A stretch of 64,000 bases of DNA from Bog-756 sp963704585 (GTDB lineage Bacteria > Actinomycetota > Acidimicrobiia > Acidimicrobiales > RAAP-2). This document shows positions 36,662 to 45,794 of this stretch, in pieces. The stretch covers positions 1,302,001 to 1,366,000 of the forward strand of contig OY969919.1 in NCBI GenBank assembly GCA_963704585.1, read 5' to 3'. Within the stretch, counting starts at the first letter, position 1, and each line of letters begins with the position of its first letter. Below the pieces are notes generated by a model, which saw only the letters and a program-made list of their open reading frames with translations, was not told the DNA's origin and made no database searches. Made by a program: the position numbers and the translations under genes.

Positions 36662-36745
36662 GTCGGCGCCGCGACCGGGGCGGATCCGCGTGCCGTGGCC
36701 GCGGTCGGCGCCACGACCGGCGCGGCTCCGCGTGCCGTGGCCGCG
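36662..36745 (-). repeat. 42-bp tandem repeat, 2 copies, in E2 linker
   Basis: Copies at 36662-36703 and 36704-36745 with a partial third; they encode Ala/Pro/Thr/Arg-rich 14-residue units in the interdomain linker, in frame. Confidence 0.8.
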
Positions 36746-37139
36746 GCCGGCGCCGGACCGCCCGCTGCGATACTCGGCACCGGCGACGGCTCCGAGTCCG
36801 GCTGCTCGGGGAGGTCGCCCGCGGCGATGCGCGCCTCCACGTCCTGCCGGGTGATCCGCCCCCCGAGCCCGGAGCCGGTCAGGGTCGCGGGGTCGATGTT
36901 GTGCTCCACGAGGAGCTTGCGCACGACCGGCGAGAGCACGAGACCGTTGCCCGAACGGTCCGGACCGCGCCCGCCGACGCCCGACCCCGCGACAGGGGCC
37001 GGTGCCGAGGCGCCAGGTGCCGCCTGGGGTGCAGGGGCGGATGGCGGAGAGGAGCGGTCCGTCGATGGACGCGGGGATTCGTCGGCGGGTCCGGGTGGCG
37101 CCGAAGCGGTGGACCGCGCAGGGGTCACCGGCGGCGGGG

Positions 37140-37193
37140 GTCCGCTGCAGGCGTGGACGGCGCGGGGTCCGCTGCAGGCGTGGACGGCGGGGG
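37140..37193 (-). repeat. 27-bp tandem repeat, 2 copies, in E2 linker next to a frameshift
   Basis: GTCCGCTGCAGGCGTGGACG recurs at 37140 and 37167, with a partial copy from 37195. The unit encodes a nine-residue Pro/Ala/Ser repeat. G runs of five and seven flank it, and the first E2 frameshift maps to the G5 run at 37135-37139. Confidence 0.8.
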
Positions 37194-37596
37194 GGCCGCT
37201 GCAGCCGGAGATGCAGTCGGAGGAGCGAGGGGTGACCGTTTCGGTGCGAGCGCCGGCTCGTCGGGCAGCGCGGTCTCCATCCGTTGGACGACCGGCACGG
37301 TCCGCTCGGGCGCTGCCTCGGCGGCCGCGGTCGTTGCACCGTCGCCCGACGGCGATCCGGCGGTTGCGCCGTCCTCGCCGATGACGGCGAGGGTCACGCC
37401 GACGTCGACGGTGTCGCCCTCCTCGACGAGGATGGCGGTGAGCACGCCGGCGGCCGGTGACGGGACCTCGGAGTCGACCTTGTCGGTCGAGACCTCGAAG
37501 AGCGGCTCGTCGCGGTCGACGGTGTCGCCGACCGCCTTGTACCACTTCGTGATGGTTCCCTCGGTGACCGTCTCGCCGAGCTGGGGCATCGTGACG

Positions 37597-39090
37597 TCAG
37601 GCAAGGTGGATCCCCCTTCCCGCGAGCGCGAGAACGGTCTCGCCGAACGACTCGGACAGCGACGGGTGCGGTTGGATGAACTGCGCGATCTCGGCGGCGG
37701 TGGCCTCCCAGTTGACCGCCAGGTACCCCGCGCCGAGCTGTTCGGTCACCCACGGACCCACCATGTGGACACCGAGGAGCTTCCCGGTCGACCCGTCCGC
37801 GCGGCGTTCGGCGACGACCTTGACCATGCCGTCGATCTCCCCGATGATCCGGGCGCGACTGTTGCCGCCGAACGGATCCTTCTTCACGACCACGTCGTAG
37901 CCGGCATCGCGGGCCGCGGCCTCGGTCAGCCCGGCGAAGGCGACCTCCGGATGGCAGTAGATGGCCCACGGCACACGGTCGTAGTCCACCGGTGACACTG
38001 GCTCGCCGAGGATCCCCTTGATCGCCACGACCGCCTCGGCGAAGCCGACGTGCGCGAGCTGCGGTGTGGCGACGACGTCGCCCACCGCCCAGACACCGTC
38101 GGCCGCGGTTCGCATCGACGGATCCGCGACGACGTAGCCGCGGTCGTCCACCACGACGCCGGTGCCCTGGGCGAGCAGGCCCTCGGTCCGGGGCCGTCGC
38201 CCGACCGAGACCACGACGGCGTCGACGGCGAGCTTCCCTCCGTCGTCGTAGGAGACGACGGTTCCCCGACCCGAGGGATCGAGGGTGTGTCCACGAAGCT
38301 GGACGCCGACCTTCACGTCGATGCCCCGCTTCCGGAAGGACCGGGCCACCACACGGACGATGTCGTCGTCGCACCCGCTGAGGATGGTGGGGAGCGCCTC
38401 GAAGACCGTCACGGTCGAGCCGAGATCGCTGAGCATCGACGCGAACTCGCAGCCGATGGCCCCACCGCCGACGACGGCGACGGAGTGAGGGAGCTCCTCG
38501 AGTGCGAGGACCTCGTCGGACGTCATCACGACCGTGCCGTCGATGTCGAACCCGGGGATCGTCCGCGGCACGGAGCCGGCGGCGAGGATCACCTCACGTC
38601 CGACGATCTCCTCGGTGGACCCGTCGTTGCCCGTGATCCGCACCCGGTGGTCGGGGTGGAGCGTGCCGCTGCCGCTGAAGATCTCGATCCCGCGCCCCTT
38701 CATGAGTCCTGCCAGACCGGTGAAGAGCTGCTCGACGACCTGCTGCTTGCGCTGCTGGCTCACCGAGAAGTCGACGACCGGCCCCCGCCCGCCATCCGAG
38801 CTGATCCCGAACTGCTCGGACCCGGCCACCGTGCGGAAGACGGAGGCCGTCTCGAGGAACTCCTTGGCGGGAACGCAGCCCCGGTGGAGGCAGGTCCCGC
38901 CGACCTTGTCGAGCTCCACCACCGCGATCGAGAGGCCGGCCGAGGCGCCGTAGAGGGCGGCTGCATAGCCTCCCGGACCGCCGCCGATCACGACGACGTC
39001 GAAGGTCTTCCCGCCTCCCGACCCACCGTCGGCTCCCCCCGGTGCCGCTCGCTCCATTGTCACCTCGGGTGCCGTGGGAACCACCTCCAT
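37597..39090 (-). CDS. lpd: Dihydrolipoamide dehydrogenase (E3)
   Basis: 497 aa from the ATG at 39090 (AGAAGG upstream); an ATG at 39057 with GAGGTGA is an equally good start. FAD motif VVIGGGPGGYAAALYGA, redox-active disulfide GGTCLHRGCVPAKE, NAD motif VAVVGGGAIGCEFASML, VWAVGDVV and the C-terminal catalytic HPSLSESFGE are all intact. It reoxidises lipoyl groups of E2 with NAD+. It is the first gene of the minus-strand operon lpd-E2-lipBA-pepQ. Confidence 0.95.
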   Translation of the reverse strand: MEVVPTAPEVTMERAAPGGADGGSGGGKTFDVVVIGGGPGGYAAALYGASAGLSIAVVELDKVGGTCLHRGCVPAKEFLETASVFRTVAGSEQFGISSDGGRGPVVDFSVSQQRKQQVVEQLFTGLAGLMKGRGIEIFSGSGTLHPDHRVRITGNDGSTEEIVGREVILAAGSVPRTIPGFDIDGTVVMTSDEVLALEELPHSVAVVGGGAIGCEFASMLSDLGSTVTVFEALPTILSGCDDDIVRVVARSFRKRGIDVKVGVQLRGHTLDPSGRGTVVSYDDGGKLAVDAVVVSVGRRPRTEGLLAQGTGVVVDDRGYVVADPSMRTAADGVWAVGDVVATPQLAHVGFAEAVVAIKGILGEPVSPVDYDRVPWAIYCHPEVAFAGLTEAAARDAGYDVVVKKDPFGGNSRARIIGEIDGMVKVVAERRADGSTGKLLGVHMVGPWVTEQLGAGYLAVNWEATAAEIAQFIQPHPSLSESFGETVLALAGRGIHLA

Positions 39091-39291
39091 CGGGTTGCCT
39101 TCTCGACCGTGGGGAACGGTGCCAGCCTACCGTTCGCCGCTCGGGCTCCATGGCGTGCCGAGTGCCCGACCGGCCGCCTCGATCGCCGCTCCGGACCACT
39201 GTCGGACCCTCCGCGCGGCTGCCCGGCGCGGAGGTCGCACAACGCGGCGGGGTGGTGGAACGGGACGGACGGCGTGGATCGACGAATGGGG

Positions 39292-40173
39292 TCAGGAGAG
39301 GACCCGGCGACGGAAGTTGCGCAGTCCGACGCCGAGGAAGAGCGCGAAGAACCCGGTCAGCACCGGATAGACGATGTAGAGGTGCATGTGCGGTGCGTTG
39401 GTGAGCGCGGCCCGCATCCCCTCGTTCACGTAGATCAACGGGTTGATCAGGACCAACGTCTGCAGCCAGTGCCAGCCGCCCACCTCCACGGGGGCGAGGC
39501 GGGTCCACTGGTAGTAGGTGCCGCCGAGGAAGGTCACCGGCAGGATGATGAACCCGAACATGAGGCCGATGTTGCGCGGCTCGAAGCTCGTCCCGAGCAG
39601 CAGCCCGAGCGAGGCCATGGCGAGGCAGGCCAGCGGCGTGAGGGTGATGATGATCCACCAGTGCAGGTCGATCTGGGCCTCGACCCCCCGGGCGTGCACC
39701 ACCGATGCGATGGGGAGGACGATCGCGGCGGAGATCAGGCCTTGCACGGCGCCGGAGAGCACCTTCGCCATGGCCACCAGCCAGATCGGGCACGGCGCCT
39801 GCACCCGGTCCTCGATCTCACGCGTGAACCCGAACTCCTGGGACATGGTGAGCGCGACCGACTGCACGCCCTGGAAGAGGATCGAGATGCCGACGACACC
39901 AGGCACCAGCACCGTCGCGAACGCGGACTCGGCCCCCGGGTTGGACGCGCCTCCGATGCTCTGGCCGATCTTGGGAAAGACGTAGAGGAAGACGAAACAG
40001 AGGAGGAACGGCTGCACGAGTGTGCGCACCACGAACTCGAAGAGGTGCTTCCGGAGCACGACGAGGTCGCGCAGGATCAGTGCCCAGAGCGCAGTCCGGC
40101 TCGCCCTCGTCGCCGACCTCGTCGGCCGTGTGCCGACCGGGTGAGCAGGAGCGTGGAGCTCGGCGACGCCCAT
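39292..40173 (-). CDS. ABC-2 type transporter permease (DrrB-like)
   Basis: 293 aa with six hydrophobic segments, including LLCFVFLYVFPKIG, VPGVVGISILFQGVQSVALT, LISAAIVLPIASVV, LACLAMASLGLLLGTS and FGFIILPVTFLGGTYYQW, the last with the ABC-2 family signature region before a Pro-rich amphipathic loop. The ATG overlaps the ATPase stop (ATGA). With the ATPase it forms a DrrAB-type exporter, probably for a lipid or hydrophobic compound; the substrate cannot be read from sequence. Confidence 0.88.
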   Translation of the reverse strand: MGVAELHAPAHPVGTRPTRSATRASRTALWALILRDLVVLRKHLFEFVVRTLVQPFLLCFVFLYVFPKIGQSIGGASNPGAESAFATVLVPGVVGISILFQGVQSVALTMSQEFGFTREIEDRVQAPCPIWLVAMAKVLSGAVQGLISAAIVLPIASVVHARGVEAQIDLHWWIIITLTPLACLAMASLGLLLGTSFEPRNIGLMFGFIILPVTFLGGTYYQWTRLAPVEVGGWHWLQTLVLINPLIYVNEGMRAALTNAPHMHLYIVYPVLTGFFALFLGVGLRNFRRRVLS

Positions 40174-41165
40174 CAGTCGCGGAGCTCCTTGCCGGTGAGT
40201 GAGATGAAGACCGTCTCGAGCGTCGGCTCCGACACCGAGAGATCGAGGACCGGGAAGCCGGCCGCCTCAGCCGCCGAGACCACTGTGGGTAACAGCCGGT
40301 CCGCCCCCTTCACGTGCAGCTCGACCCCGCCGTCGATCGCCCGTGTCCGCGTCACGCCGGGCAGGGCGGCGTTCAGCACCCGGATCAGCGCCTCCCGGTC
40401 TCCCTCTGCCGTGACGGTCACGATGGTGTCCGCATCGACGGCCTGCTTGAGTGCGGTCGGCGTGTCGAGCGCCAGGATCCTGCCGCGGTCCATGATCGCG
40501 ACCCGTTCGCAGAGCTGGTCGGCCTCCTCCATGTAGTGCGTGGTGAGGAGGATCGTCTGTCCCTCGGCGTTGAGCTGGCCGAGGAGCTCCCAGAGCGCGA
40601 GCCGGCTCTGCGGGTCGAGCCCCGCGGTCGGTTCGTCGAGGAAGAGCACCGCGGGCCGATGGAAGATCGCTCGCGCCACCATGAGCCGCTGGGCCATCCC
40701 GCCCGAGAGCGCGTACACCGACGCATCGGCCCACTTCTCGAGCTGGAACTGCGCCAGCAACTCGGCGGTCGTGCGGTGTGACTCCTTCGCCGAGATGCCG
40801 AAGAGCCGACCGTGGAAGTAGAGGTTCTCGGCGACGGTCAGCTGTCGGTCGAGCGTGTTCTGCTGGCTCACGATCCCGATGATCTGCTTCGCCAGTGCGG
40901 GGTGCGCGACGACGTCGATGCCGCCAACGAAGGCGTGGCCGGCGGTCGGGACGACCCGCGTGGTGAGCATGCCCGCCGTCGTGGTCTTGCCGGCGCCGTT
41001 GGGTCCGAGGAGCCCGAAGATCTCCCCCGTCCGGACGACCAGGTCCAGGCTGTCGACCGCCCGGAAGTCGGTGCCCAGGTAGACCTTGGTGAGCTCGCTG
41101 GTGCGGATGATCGCCCCGCCGTCGGCGGCGGTGTCGATCCCCGCTCGTTGCACGGTCGTGGTCAT
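40173..41165 (-). CDS. ABC transporter ATP-binding protein (DrrA-like)
   Basis: 330 aa. Walker A GPNGAGKTTT, Q-loop in IVSQQNTLDR, signature LSGGMAQRL, Walker B VLFLDEPTAGLDPQ and the switch His in LTTHYMEEADQLCE are all present. The C-terminal 80 residues form the accessory domain seen in daunorubicin-resistance ATPases. It powers the permease encoded immediately downstream. Confidence 0.93.
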   Translation of the reverse strand: MTTTVQRAGIDTAADGGAIIRTSELTKVYLGTDFRAVDSLDLVVRTGEIFGLLGPNGAGKTTTAGMLTTRVVPTAGHAFVGGIDVVAHPALAKQIIGIVSQQNTLDRQLTVAENLYFHGRLFGISAKESHRTTAELLAQFQLEKWADASVYALSGGMAQRLMVARAIFHRPAVLFLDEPTAGLDPQSRLALWELLGQLNAEGQTILLTTHYMEEADQLCERVAIMDRGRILALDTPTALKQAVDADTIVTVTAEGDREALIRVLNAALPGVTRTRAIDGGVELHVKGADRLLPTVVSAAEAAGFPVLDLSVSEPTLETVFISLTGKELRD

Positions 41166-41238
41166 CGTCCTGGTTTCGACGTTACCGCGGTGCCGTCCCG
41201 GCCTCAGGGCGACGGCCGTCGTCGAGCGTGCCCGACCG

Positions 41239-41313
41239 GTGCGAGCTGGTGCGAGCCGGTGTGGGCTGGTGTGGGCCTGTGCGGTCCGGTGCGGTCCGGT
41301 GCGGTCCGGTGCG
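41239..41313. repeat. 10-bp tandem repeat, about 7.5 copies, intergenic
   Basis: Degenerate units of GTGCGAGCTG grade into three perfect GTGCGGTCCG copies. It fills half of the 156-bp gap between the divergent start of the ABC ATPase gene and the end of the SDR gene. The period is not a multiple of three. Confidence 0.85.
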
Positions 41314-41321
41314 CCAGACCC

Positions 41322-42089
41322 CTACTTCGGCGGCATCCTGATGCCGCCGTCGAGCCGGATCACCTCGGCGTTGAGATACGAGTTGCGCGCGATGTGCGCG
41401 ACCAGCTCACCGAACTCCCTCGGCTCGCCGAGCCGCTTCGGGAAGTTCACCGACTCACCGAGGGCGTTGCGCGCCTCGTCGGGCAGCATCGCGAGGAGCG
41501 GGGTGTCGAAGAGGCCGGGCGCGATGGCGAGGACGCGGATCCCGACGACGGCCAGATCGCGCGCCGCGGGCAGCGTCATCCCGACGATGGCACCCTTCGA
41601 TGCCGAGTACGCGAGCTGGCCGATCTGCCCGTCGAAGGCGGCGACCGATGCGGTATTGACGATCACCCCGCGCTCGCCGCCGGCCTGCGGCTCGACCGTC
41701 GAGATGACCGACGCGGCCTTGGTCATCACGTTGAAGGTGCCGATGACGTTGAGGTTCTGGATGAACTGGAACGGCTGGAGGTCGTGCGGCGAGCCGTCGC
41801 GGTTGATGACCCGACCGACCCAACCTGTGCCCGCGCAGTTGACGGCGATCCGGAGGCTGCCGCCTTCGGCCGCCTGGTCGACGGCGCGCTGGCAGTCGTC
41901 GGGTTCGGTGACGTCGCCGCCGATGAAATTGGCCGAGGCGCCGATCTCGGCGACGACCTCCTTGCCGCGCTCCTCGTTGCGGTCGAAGACGGTGACACGC
42001 ACGCCTTCTGCCGCAAGCTTGCGCGCCGTGGCCTCGCCGAGCCCCGAGGCGCCACCGGTGATGATTGCTGAGCTTCCCTTGATCTCCAT
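41322..42089 (-). CDS. SDR, 3-hydroxyacyl-CoA dehydrogenase type 2 (HSD17B10-like)
   Basis: 255 aa. ITGGASGLGEATAR cofactor loop, NCAGTGWVGRV, catalytic Ser in VNTASVAAFDGQ and YSASK, then LAIAPGLFDTPLLAMLP, a phrase typical of the HSD17B10/type 2 3-hydroxyacyl-CoA dehydrogenase group. It probably oxidises 3-hydroxyacyl-CoA with NAD+ in branched-chain or fatty-acid breakdown. A TAACCT hexamer (42096-42101) ends 6 nt before the ATG, suggesting a leaderless message. Confidence 0.88.
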   Translation of the reverse strand: MEIKGSSAIITGGASGLGEATARKLAAEGVRVTVFDRNEERGKEVVAEIGASANFIGGDVTEPDDCQRAVDQAAEGGSLRIAVNCAGTGWVGRVINRDGSPHDLQPFQFIQNLNVIGTFNVMTKAASVISTVEPQAGGERGVIVNTASVAAFDGQIGQLAYSASKGAIVGMTLPAARDLAVVGIRVLAIAPGLFDTPLLAMLPDEARNALGESVNFPKRLGEPREFGELVAHIARNSYLNAEVIRLDGGIRMPPK

Positions 42090-42184
42090 GCCAGCAGGTT
42101 ACGGGAGCACGTATCGCGAGCCAAGACGGTGTCGACCGCCGACCGTCCCCGCCGTCGCCGGGCTGCGCCGGACCGGTGCGGGGG

Positions 42185-42637
42185 TCAGATCGACTGCGCC
42201 GCCGCGGCCTGGGTCGCCAGGGAGTCGACGAGGTCGTTCATCCGGTCGCCGGAGTGGCCCTTCACCCACTCGAAGGTCACCCGCCGGCCGGGGTCGAGCG
42301 CGAGCTCGAGCAGCAGCTCCCACAGATCGCGGTTGGCGACGGGCTTGCCCTGGGAGTTGCGCCACCCCCGACGATGCCACCCCGCCCACCACCGCTGGGT
42401 GAAGCAACTCACCACGTAGGTCGAGTCGCTCACCACGTGGACGCTCCCGGTGAGGCTCTGGAGGGCCTTCACCACCGCGGTCACCTCCATCCGCTGGTTG
42501 GTGGTGTGCGGGTCGCCGCCGCTGTCGGAGGCGCCACCGTCGACCGCCCACGCCCAGCCGCCCGGCCCAGGATTCCCGAGACAGGAGCCGTCGGTGTAGA
42601 CGACCGTCGCCGCGCCGTCGTCCGCCGAGTCGTCCAT
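42185..42637 (-). CDS. rnhA: Ribonuclease HI
   Basis: 150 aa from the ATG at 42637. The four acidic catalytic residues are visible: Asp in VVYTDGSCLGNPGPGGWA, Glu in TNQRMEVTAVVKAL, Asp in VVSDSTYVV, and Asp in GDRMNDLVDSLA with the HSGD loop before it. It degrades the RNA strand of RNA-DNA hybrids. An upstream in-frame ATG at 42676 adds 13 unconserved residues. Confidence 0.93.
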   Translation of the reverse strand: MDDSADDGAATVVYTDGSCLGNPGPGGWAWAVDGGASDSGGDPHTTNQRMEVTAVVKALQSLTGSVHVVSDSTYVVSCFTQRWWAGWHRRGWRNSQGKPVANRDLWELLLELALDPGRRVTFEWVKGHSGDRMNDLVDSLATQAAAAQSI

Positions 42638-42729
42638 CGGGACAGCTTGCCCGCTGGCGCCGGGACCGGGCGGCATGCCGCGGACCGGTTGCGCCGATGA
42701 CTTCCGCCCGGACGTCGTCCGGTGGGAGC

Positions 42730-45690
42730 ATGGAGGACGTGCTCTTCGATGGCGTGAGCCAGCAGCTGCCCGATGTCGATCCCGAGGAGACGCTCGAGTG
42801 GCTCGACGCCTTCGACGACATCGTGGACGTCCACGGTCGAAACCGGGCCAGGTACCTCCTGATGCGGCTGCTCGAGCGGGCGAGCAGGAAGTCGGTCGAC
42901 TTCCCGGCGACCGTCTCGACCCCGTACGTGAACACCATCGCCTCGGACGAGGAGCCCGAGTTCCCCGGAGACGAGTACCTCGAGCGCCGGATCCGCGCCT
43001 TCATCCGCTGGAACGCGGCGGTGATGGTGGTCCGTGCCAACATCCGGTCCGAGGCGATCGGTGGCCACCTCTCGACGTACGCGAGCTCCGCCGCCCTCTA
43101 CGAGGTGGGGTTCAACCACTTCTTCCGCGGGAAGGACGGCGGCCGGCCAGGGGACCAAGTCTACTTCCAGGGCCACGCCTCCCCGGGCATCTACGCCCGT
43201 GCCTTCGTCGAAGGTCGGCTCTCCGAGGAGCAGCTCGACAACTTCCGCTTCGAGATCGGTGGCGACGGGCTCTCCTCCTACCCCCACCCGCGGCTCATGC
43301 CGGAGTTCTGGGAGTACCCGACGGTGTCGATGGGCCTCGGACCGATCAATGCGATCGGGCAGGCGCACGTGAGCCGCTACCTGCATGCGCGCGGTCTGGT
43401 GGACACGTCGGGCAGCCGGGTGTGGTGCTTCGTCGGCGACGGCGAGTTCGACGAGCCGGAGACCGTCGGCGCGCTCGGGATGGCCGGAAGGGAGCACCTC
43501 GACAACCTGACCTTCGTGGTCAATTGCAACCTGCAGCGACTCGACGGTCCGGTCCGGGGGAACGGCAAGGTCATCCAGGAGTTCGAAGCGCTCTTCCGCG
43601 GCGCCGGCTGGAACGTCATCAAGGTGATCTGGGGCCGCACCTGGGACACGCTCCTGGCGAAGGACGTGGACGGCGTGCTGCTCAACAAGATGAACTCGAC
43701 GGTCGACGGCGAGTTCCAGAAGTACGCGACGGAGTCGGGCGCCTACATCCGTGAGCACTTCTTCGGCCCCGATCCGCGGCTGCGTGCCCTCGTCGAGCAC
43801 CTGTCCGACGAAGAGCTCCAGTCCCTCCCCCGGGGCGGCCACGACTACCGCAAGCTCTATGCGGCCTACAAGGCGGCGACCGAGCACATCGGCGCTCCGA
43901 CCGCGATCCTGGCGAAGACCGTCAAGGGATGGACCCTCGGACCCGAGATCGAAGCTCGCAATTCGACCCACCAGATCAAGAAGATGACCAAGGCGCAGCT
44001 GCTCACGCTGCGCAACCGGCTCTTCCTCCACGACGAGATCCCCGAGCACGCGCTCGACGCCGACCTCCCGCCGTACTACCGGCCCGGACCCGACGAGCCG
44101 GCCGCCCGCTACCTCGCAGAACGTCGTCGGGTCCTCGGCGGCCACCTCCCGAGCCGGATCGTCCGGCCGAAGCCCCTGCCTCCGCCCGATCCGTCGGCCT
44201 TCGCCGACCTGCAGGCCGGCTCCGGGCGCCAGGCCGTCTCCACGACGATGGCCTTCGCGCGCCTGCTCCGCTCGCTCGTCCGCGACCCGACGATCGGCCC
44301 CCGCATCGTCCCGATCGTCGCCGACGAGGCGCGCACCTTCGGCCTCGAGTCGCTGATCAGCGAGGTCCAGATCTACGCGCCCGACGGGCAGCGCTACACG
44401 CCGGTCGACGCCGACCTCGCGCTCCACTACGCCGAAAGCGCGTCGGGCCAGGTGCTCCAGGAGGGCATCTCGGAGGCCGGCGCGACCGCCGCCTTCACCG
44501 CGGCCGCGACGGCGTACGCGACCTGGGGAGAACCGATGCTCCCCGTCTACCTCTTCTATTCGATGTTCGGGTTCCAGCGGGTCGGCGACCTCCTCTGGGC
44601 ACTCGGCGACTGCCGGGGACGTGGTTTCCTGCTCGGCTGCACGGCGGGCCGCACGACGCTGAACGGCGAGGGACTCCAGCACCAGGACGGGCACTCGCTC
44701 CTCCTCGCGTCCGCCGTGCCGAGCGTGGCCGCCTACGACCCGTCGTTCGCCTACGAGGTCGCGGCGATCGTCGAGGACGGCATCCGGCGCATGACCGGGC
44801 CCGAGCCCGAGGACCGGTACTGGTACCTCACCCTCTACAACGAGAACTACCCGATGGCGGCGCTCCCCTCCGACCCGGTCGAGGCGGAGCGGGTCACGGC
44901 CGGAGCAGTTCGTGGGCTCTACCGGTTCGCCGGCCCGCCCGCCGAGGATCAGGTCGCGACCGGGAGTGCGGGTGAGGTACCCGAGCTCGAGCCGTCCGAC
45001 GCCGCGGTGCTCGACGCCGCACCCGACGGCGCCGCACCCGTCGGTGTCGCTACCGTCGGCCCCGCACGGGACGACGATCCACCCGCGCACGGCAAGCACG
45101 GGGGCAAGGGCGGGAAGTCCGGCAAGCACCACGACGACGGGCACCGGAGGAAGCACGCCGCTGACACGTCGATGCTCGGCGACGACGGCGGTGGAAGGCA
45201 CGCGACCCTCCTCTTCTCCGGGACGGCCTGGCAGGCGGTGACCGCGGCGCAGCGTCTCCTGGCCGCCGATTGGGACGTGCGGGCCGACGCATGGTCCGTG
45301 ACGTCGTACAAGTCCCTCCGGGAAGAGGCCCTCTCCGTCGATCGGTGGAACCGGCTCCACCCGGAGGAGGCCGAGCGGGTGCCCTACGTGACCCGGGAGC
45401 TGCAGCGCTCGTCGGGACCGATCGTCGCGGTCACCGACTTCCTGCGCTCGGTACCCGACCAGGTCGCGCGGTGGATGCCGCGTCGGTTCGTCTCACTCGG
45501 CACCGACGGCTTCGGTCGGTCGGACACGCGCGACGTCCTGCGCCGGTACTTCGAGACCGACGCAGCCCACGTCGTCGTCGCCACGCTGCATGCCCTCGCC
45601 GAAGACGGTGTGGTCTCCCCGCGCTCGGTCACCGAAGCGATCGCCCGTTACAACATCGACCCGTCGTCGGGCGACCCCTGGGCCGTCTGA
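42730..45690 (+). CDS. aceE: Pyruvate dehydrogenase E1, homodimeric type
   Basis: 986 aa from the ATG at 42730; an ATG at 42697 is possible. Thiamine-diphosphate motif GDGEFDEPETVGAL...NCNLQRLDGPVRGNGK, plus IRSEAIGGHLSTYASSA, YFQGHASPGIYARAF, IVADEARTFGLESL, EGISEAGATAAF, LNGEGLQHQDGHSL and TLYNENYPM are typical AceE text. It decarboxylates pyruvate and passes acetyl to the E2 lipoyl arm. An insertion of about 80 residues (about 742-823) rich in Asp, Ala, then His/Lys/Gly interrupts the C-terminal domain just before TLLFSGTAWQ. The lpd-E2-lipBA operon nearby supplies its partners. Confidence 0.95.
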   Translation: MEDVLFDGVSQQLPDVDPEETLEWLDAFDDIVDVHGRNRARYLLMRLLERASRKSVDFPATVSTPYVNTIASDEEPEFPGDEYLERRIRAFIRWNAAVMVVRANIRSEAIGGHLSTYASSAALYEVGFNHFFRGKDGGRPGDQVYFQGHASPGIYARAFVEGRLSEEQLDNFRFEIGGDGLSSYPHPRLMPEFWEYPTVSMGLGPINAIGQAHVSRYLHARGLVDTSGSRVWCFVGDGEFDEPETVGALGMAGREHLDNLTFVVNCNLQRLDGPVRGNGKVIQEFEALFRGAGWNVIKVIWGRTWDTLLAKDVDGVLLNKMNSTVDGEFQKYATESGAYIREHFFGPDPRLRALVEHLSDEELQSLPRGGHDYRKLYAAYKAATEHIGAPTAILAKTVKGWTLGPEIEARNSTHQIKKMTKAQLLTLRNRLFLHDEIPEHALDADLPPYYRPGPDEPAARYLAERRRVLGGHLPSRIVRPKPLPPPDPSAFADLQAGSGRQAVSTTMAFARLLRSLVRDPTIGPRIVPIVADEARTFGLESLISEVQIYAPDGQRYTPVDADLALHYAESASGQVLQEGISEAGATAAFTAAATAYATWGEPMLPVYLFYSMFGFQRVGDLLWALGDCRGRGFLLGCTAGRTTLNGEGLQHQDGHSLLLASAVPSVAAYDPSFAYEVAAIVEDGIRRMTGPEPEDRYWYLTLYNENYPMAALPSDPVEAERVTAGAVRGLYRFAGPPAEDQVATGSAGEVPELEPSDAAVLDAAPDGAAPVGVATVGPARDDDPPAHGKHGGKGGKSGKHHDDGHRRKHAADTSMLGDDGGGRHATLLFSGTAWQAVTAAQRLLAADWDVRADAWSVTSYKSLREEALSVDRWNRLHPEEAERVPYVTRELQRSSGPIVAVTDFLRSVPDQVARWMPRRFVSLGTDGFGRSDTRDVLRRYFETDAAHVVVATLHALAEDGVVSPRSVTEAIARYNIDPSSGDPWAV

Positions 45691-45704
45691 GTATCGTCCG
45701 GACC

Positions 45705-45794
45705 ATGTGCTCGCACCTCGAGGAGAACGGCCCTACCGCCGCGCCCGTGCCGCCAGGACCTCCCGGCGGATCACACGTCCAGGCCGCGCCATGA
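45705..45794 (+). CDS. Possible 29-residue peptide upstream of the acyl-CoA ligase
   Basis: ATG at 45705; the TGA overlaps the ligase start (ATGA), which would couple their translation. The peptide is Pro/Gly-rich after MCSHLEENG. There is no Shine-Dalgarno, and no homology can be judged; it may be chance. Confidence 0.2.
   Translation: MCSHLEENGPTAAPVPPGPPGGSHVQAAP

Larger units (their letters stand above)
35871..37604 (-). pseudogene. sucB: Lipoyl-dependent dihydrolipoamide acyltransferase (E2), two compensating frameshifts
   Basis: TTG start (GGAAGGGGGATCCACC upstream) overlapping lpd by 8 bp. The lipoyl domain has ETVTEGTITKWYK and the lipoylated Lys in EVSTDKVDSEV. An Ala/Pro-rich linker with repeats follows, then the E3-binding domain (VVRKLLVEHNIDPATLTGSG, GRITRQDVEA) and the catalytic domain with FSITNAGPFGT and active-site FDHRAVDGAYVARFL. 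A missing C in the C-run near 37132-37137 and an extra G near 36389 shift the frame out and back; correcting both gives about 577 aa. All three segments are conserved, so sequence error is likelier than loss. It could serve pyruvate or 2-oxoglutarate dehydrogenase. Confidence 0.88.

Noticed and set aside
38050..40536. Plus-strand 828-codon open frame opposite lpd and the ABC permease
   Set aside because: Charged low-complexity translation; both opposite-strand genes have full catalytic or membrane signatures.
42481..45360. Minus-strand 959-codon open frame opposite aceE
   Set aside because: Shadow of a highly conserved gene; no recognisable domain.
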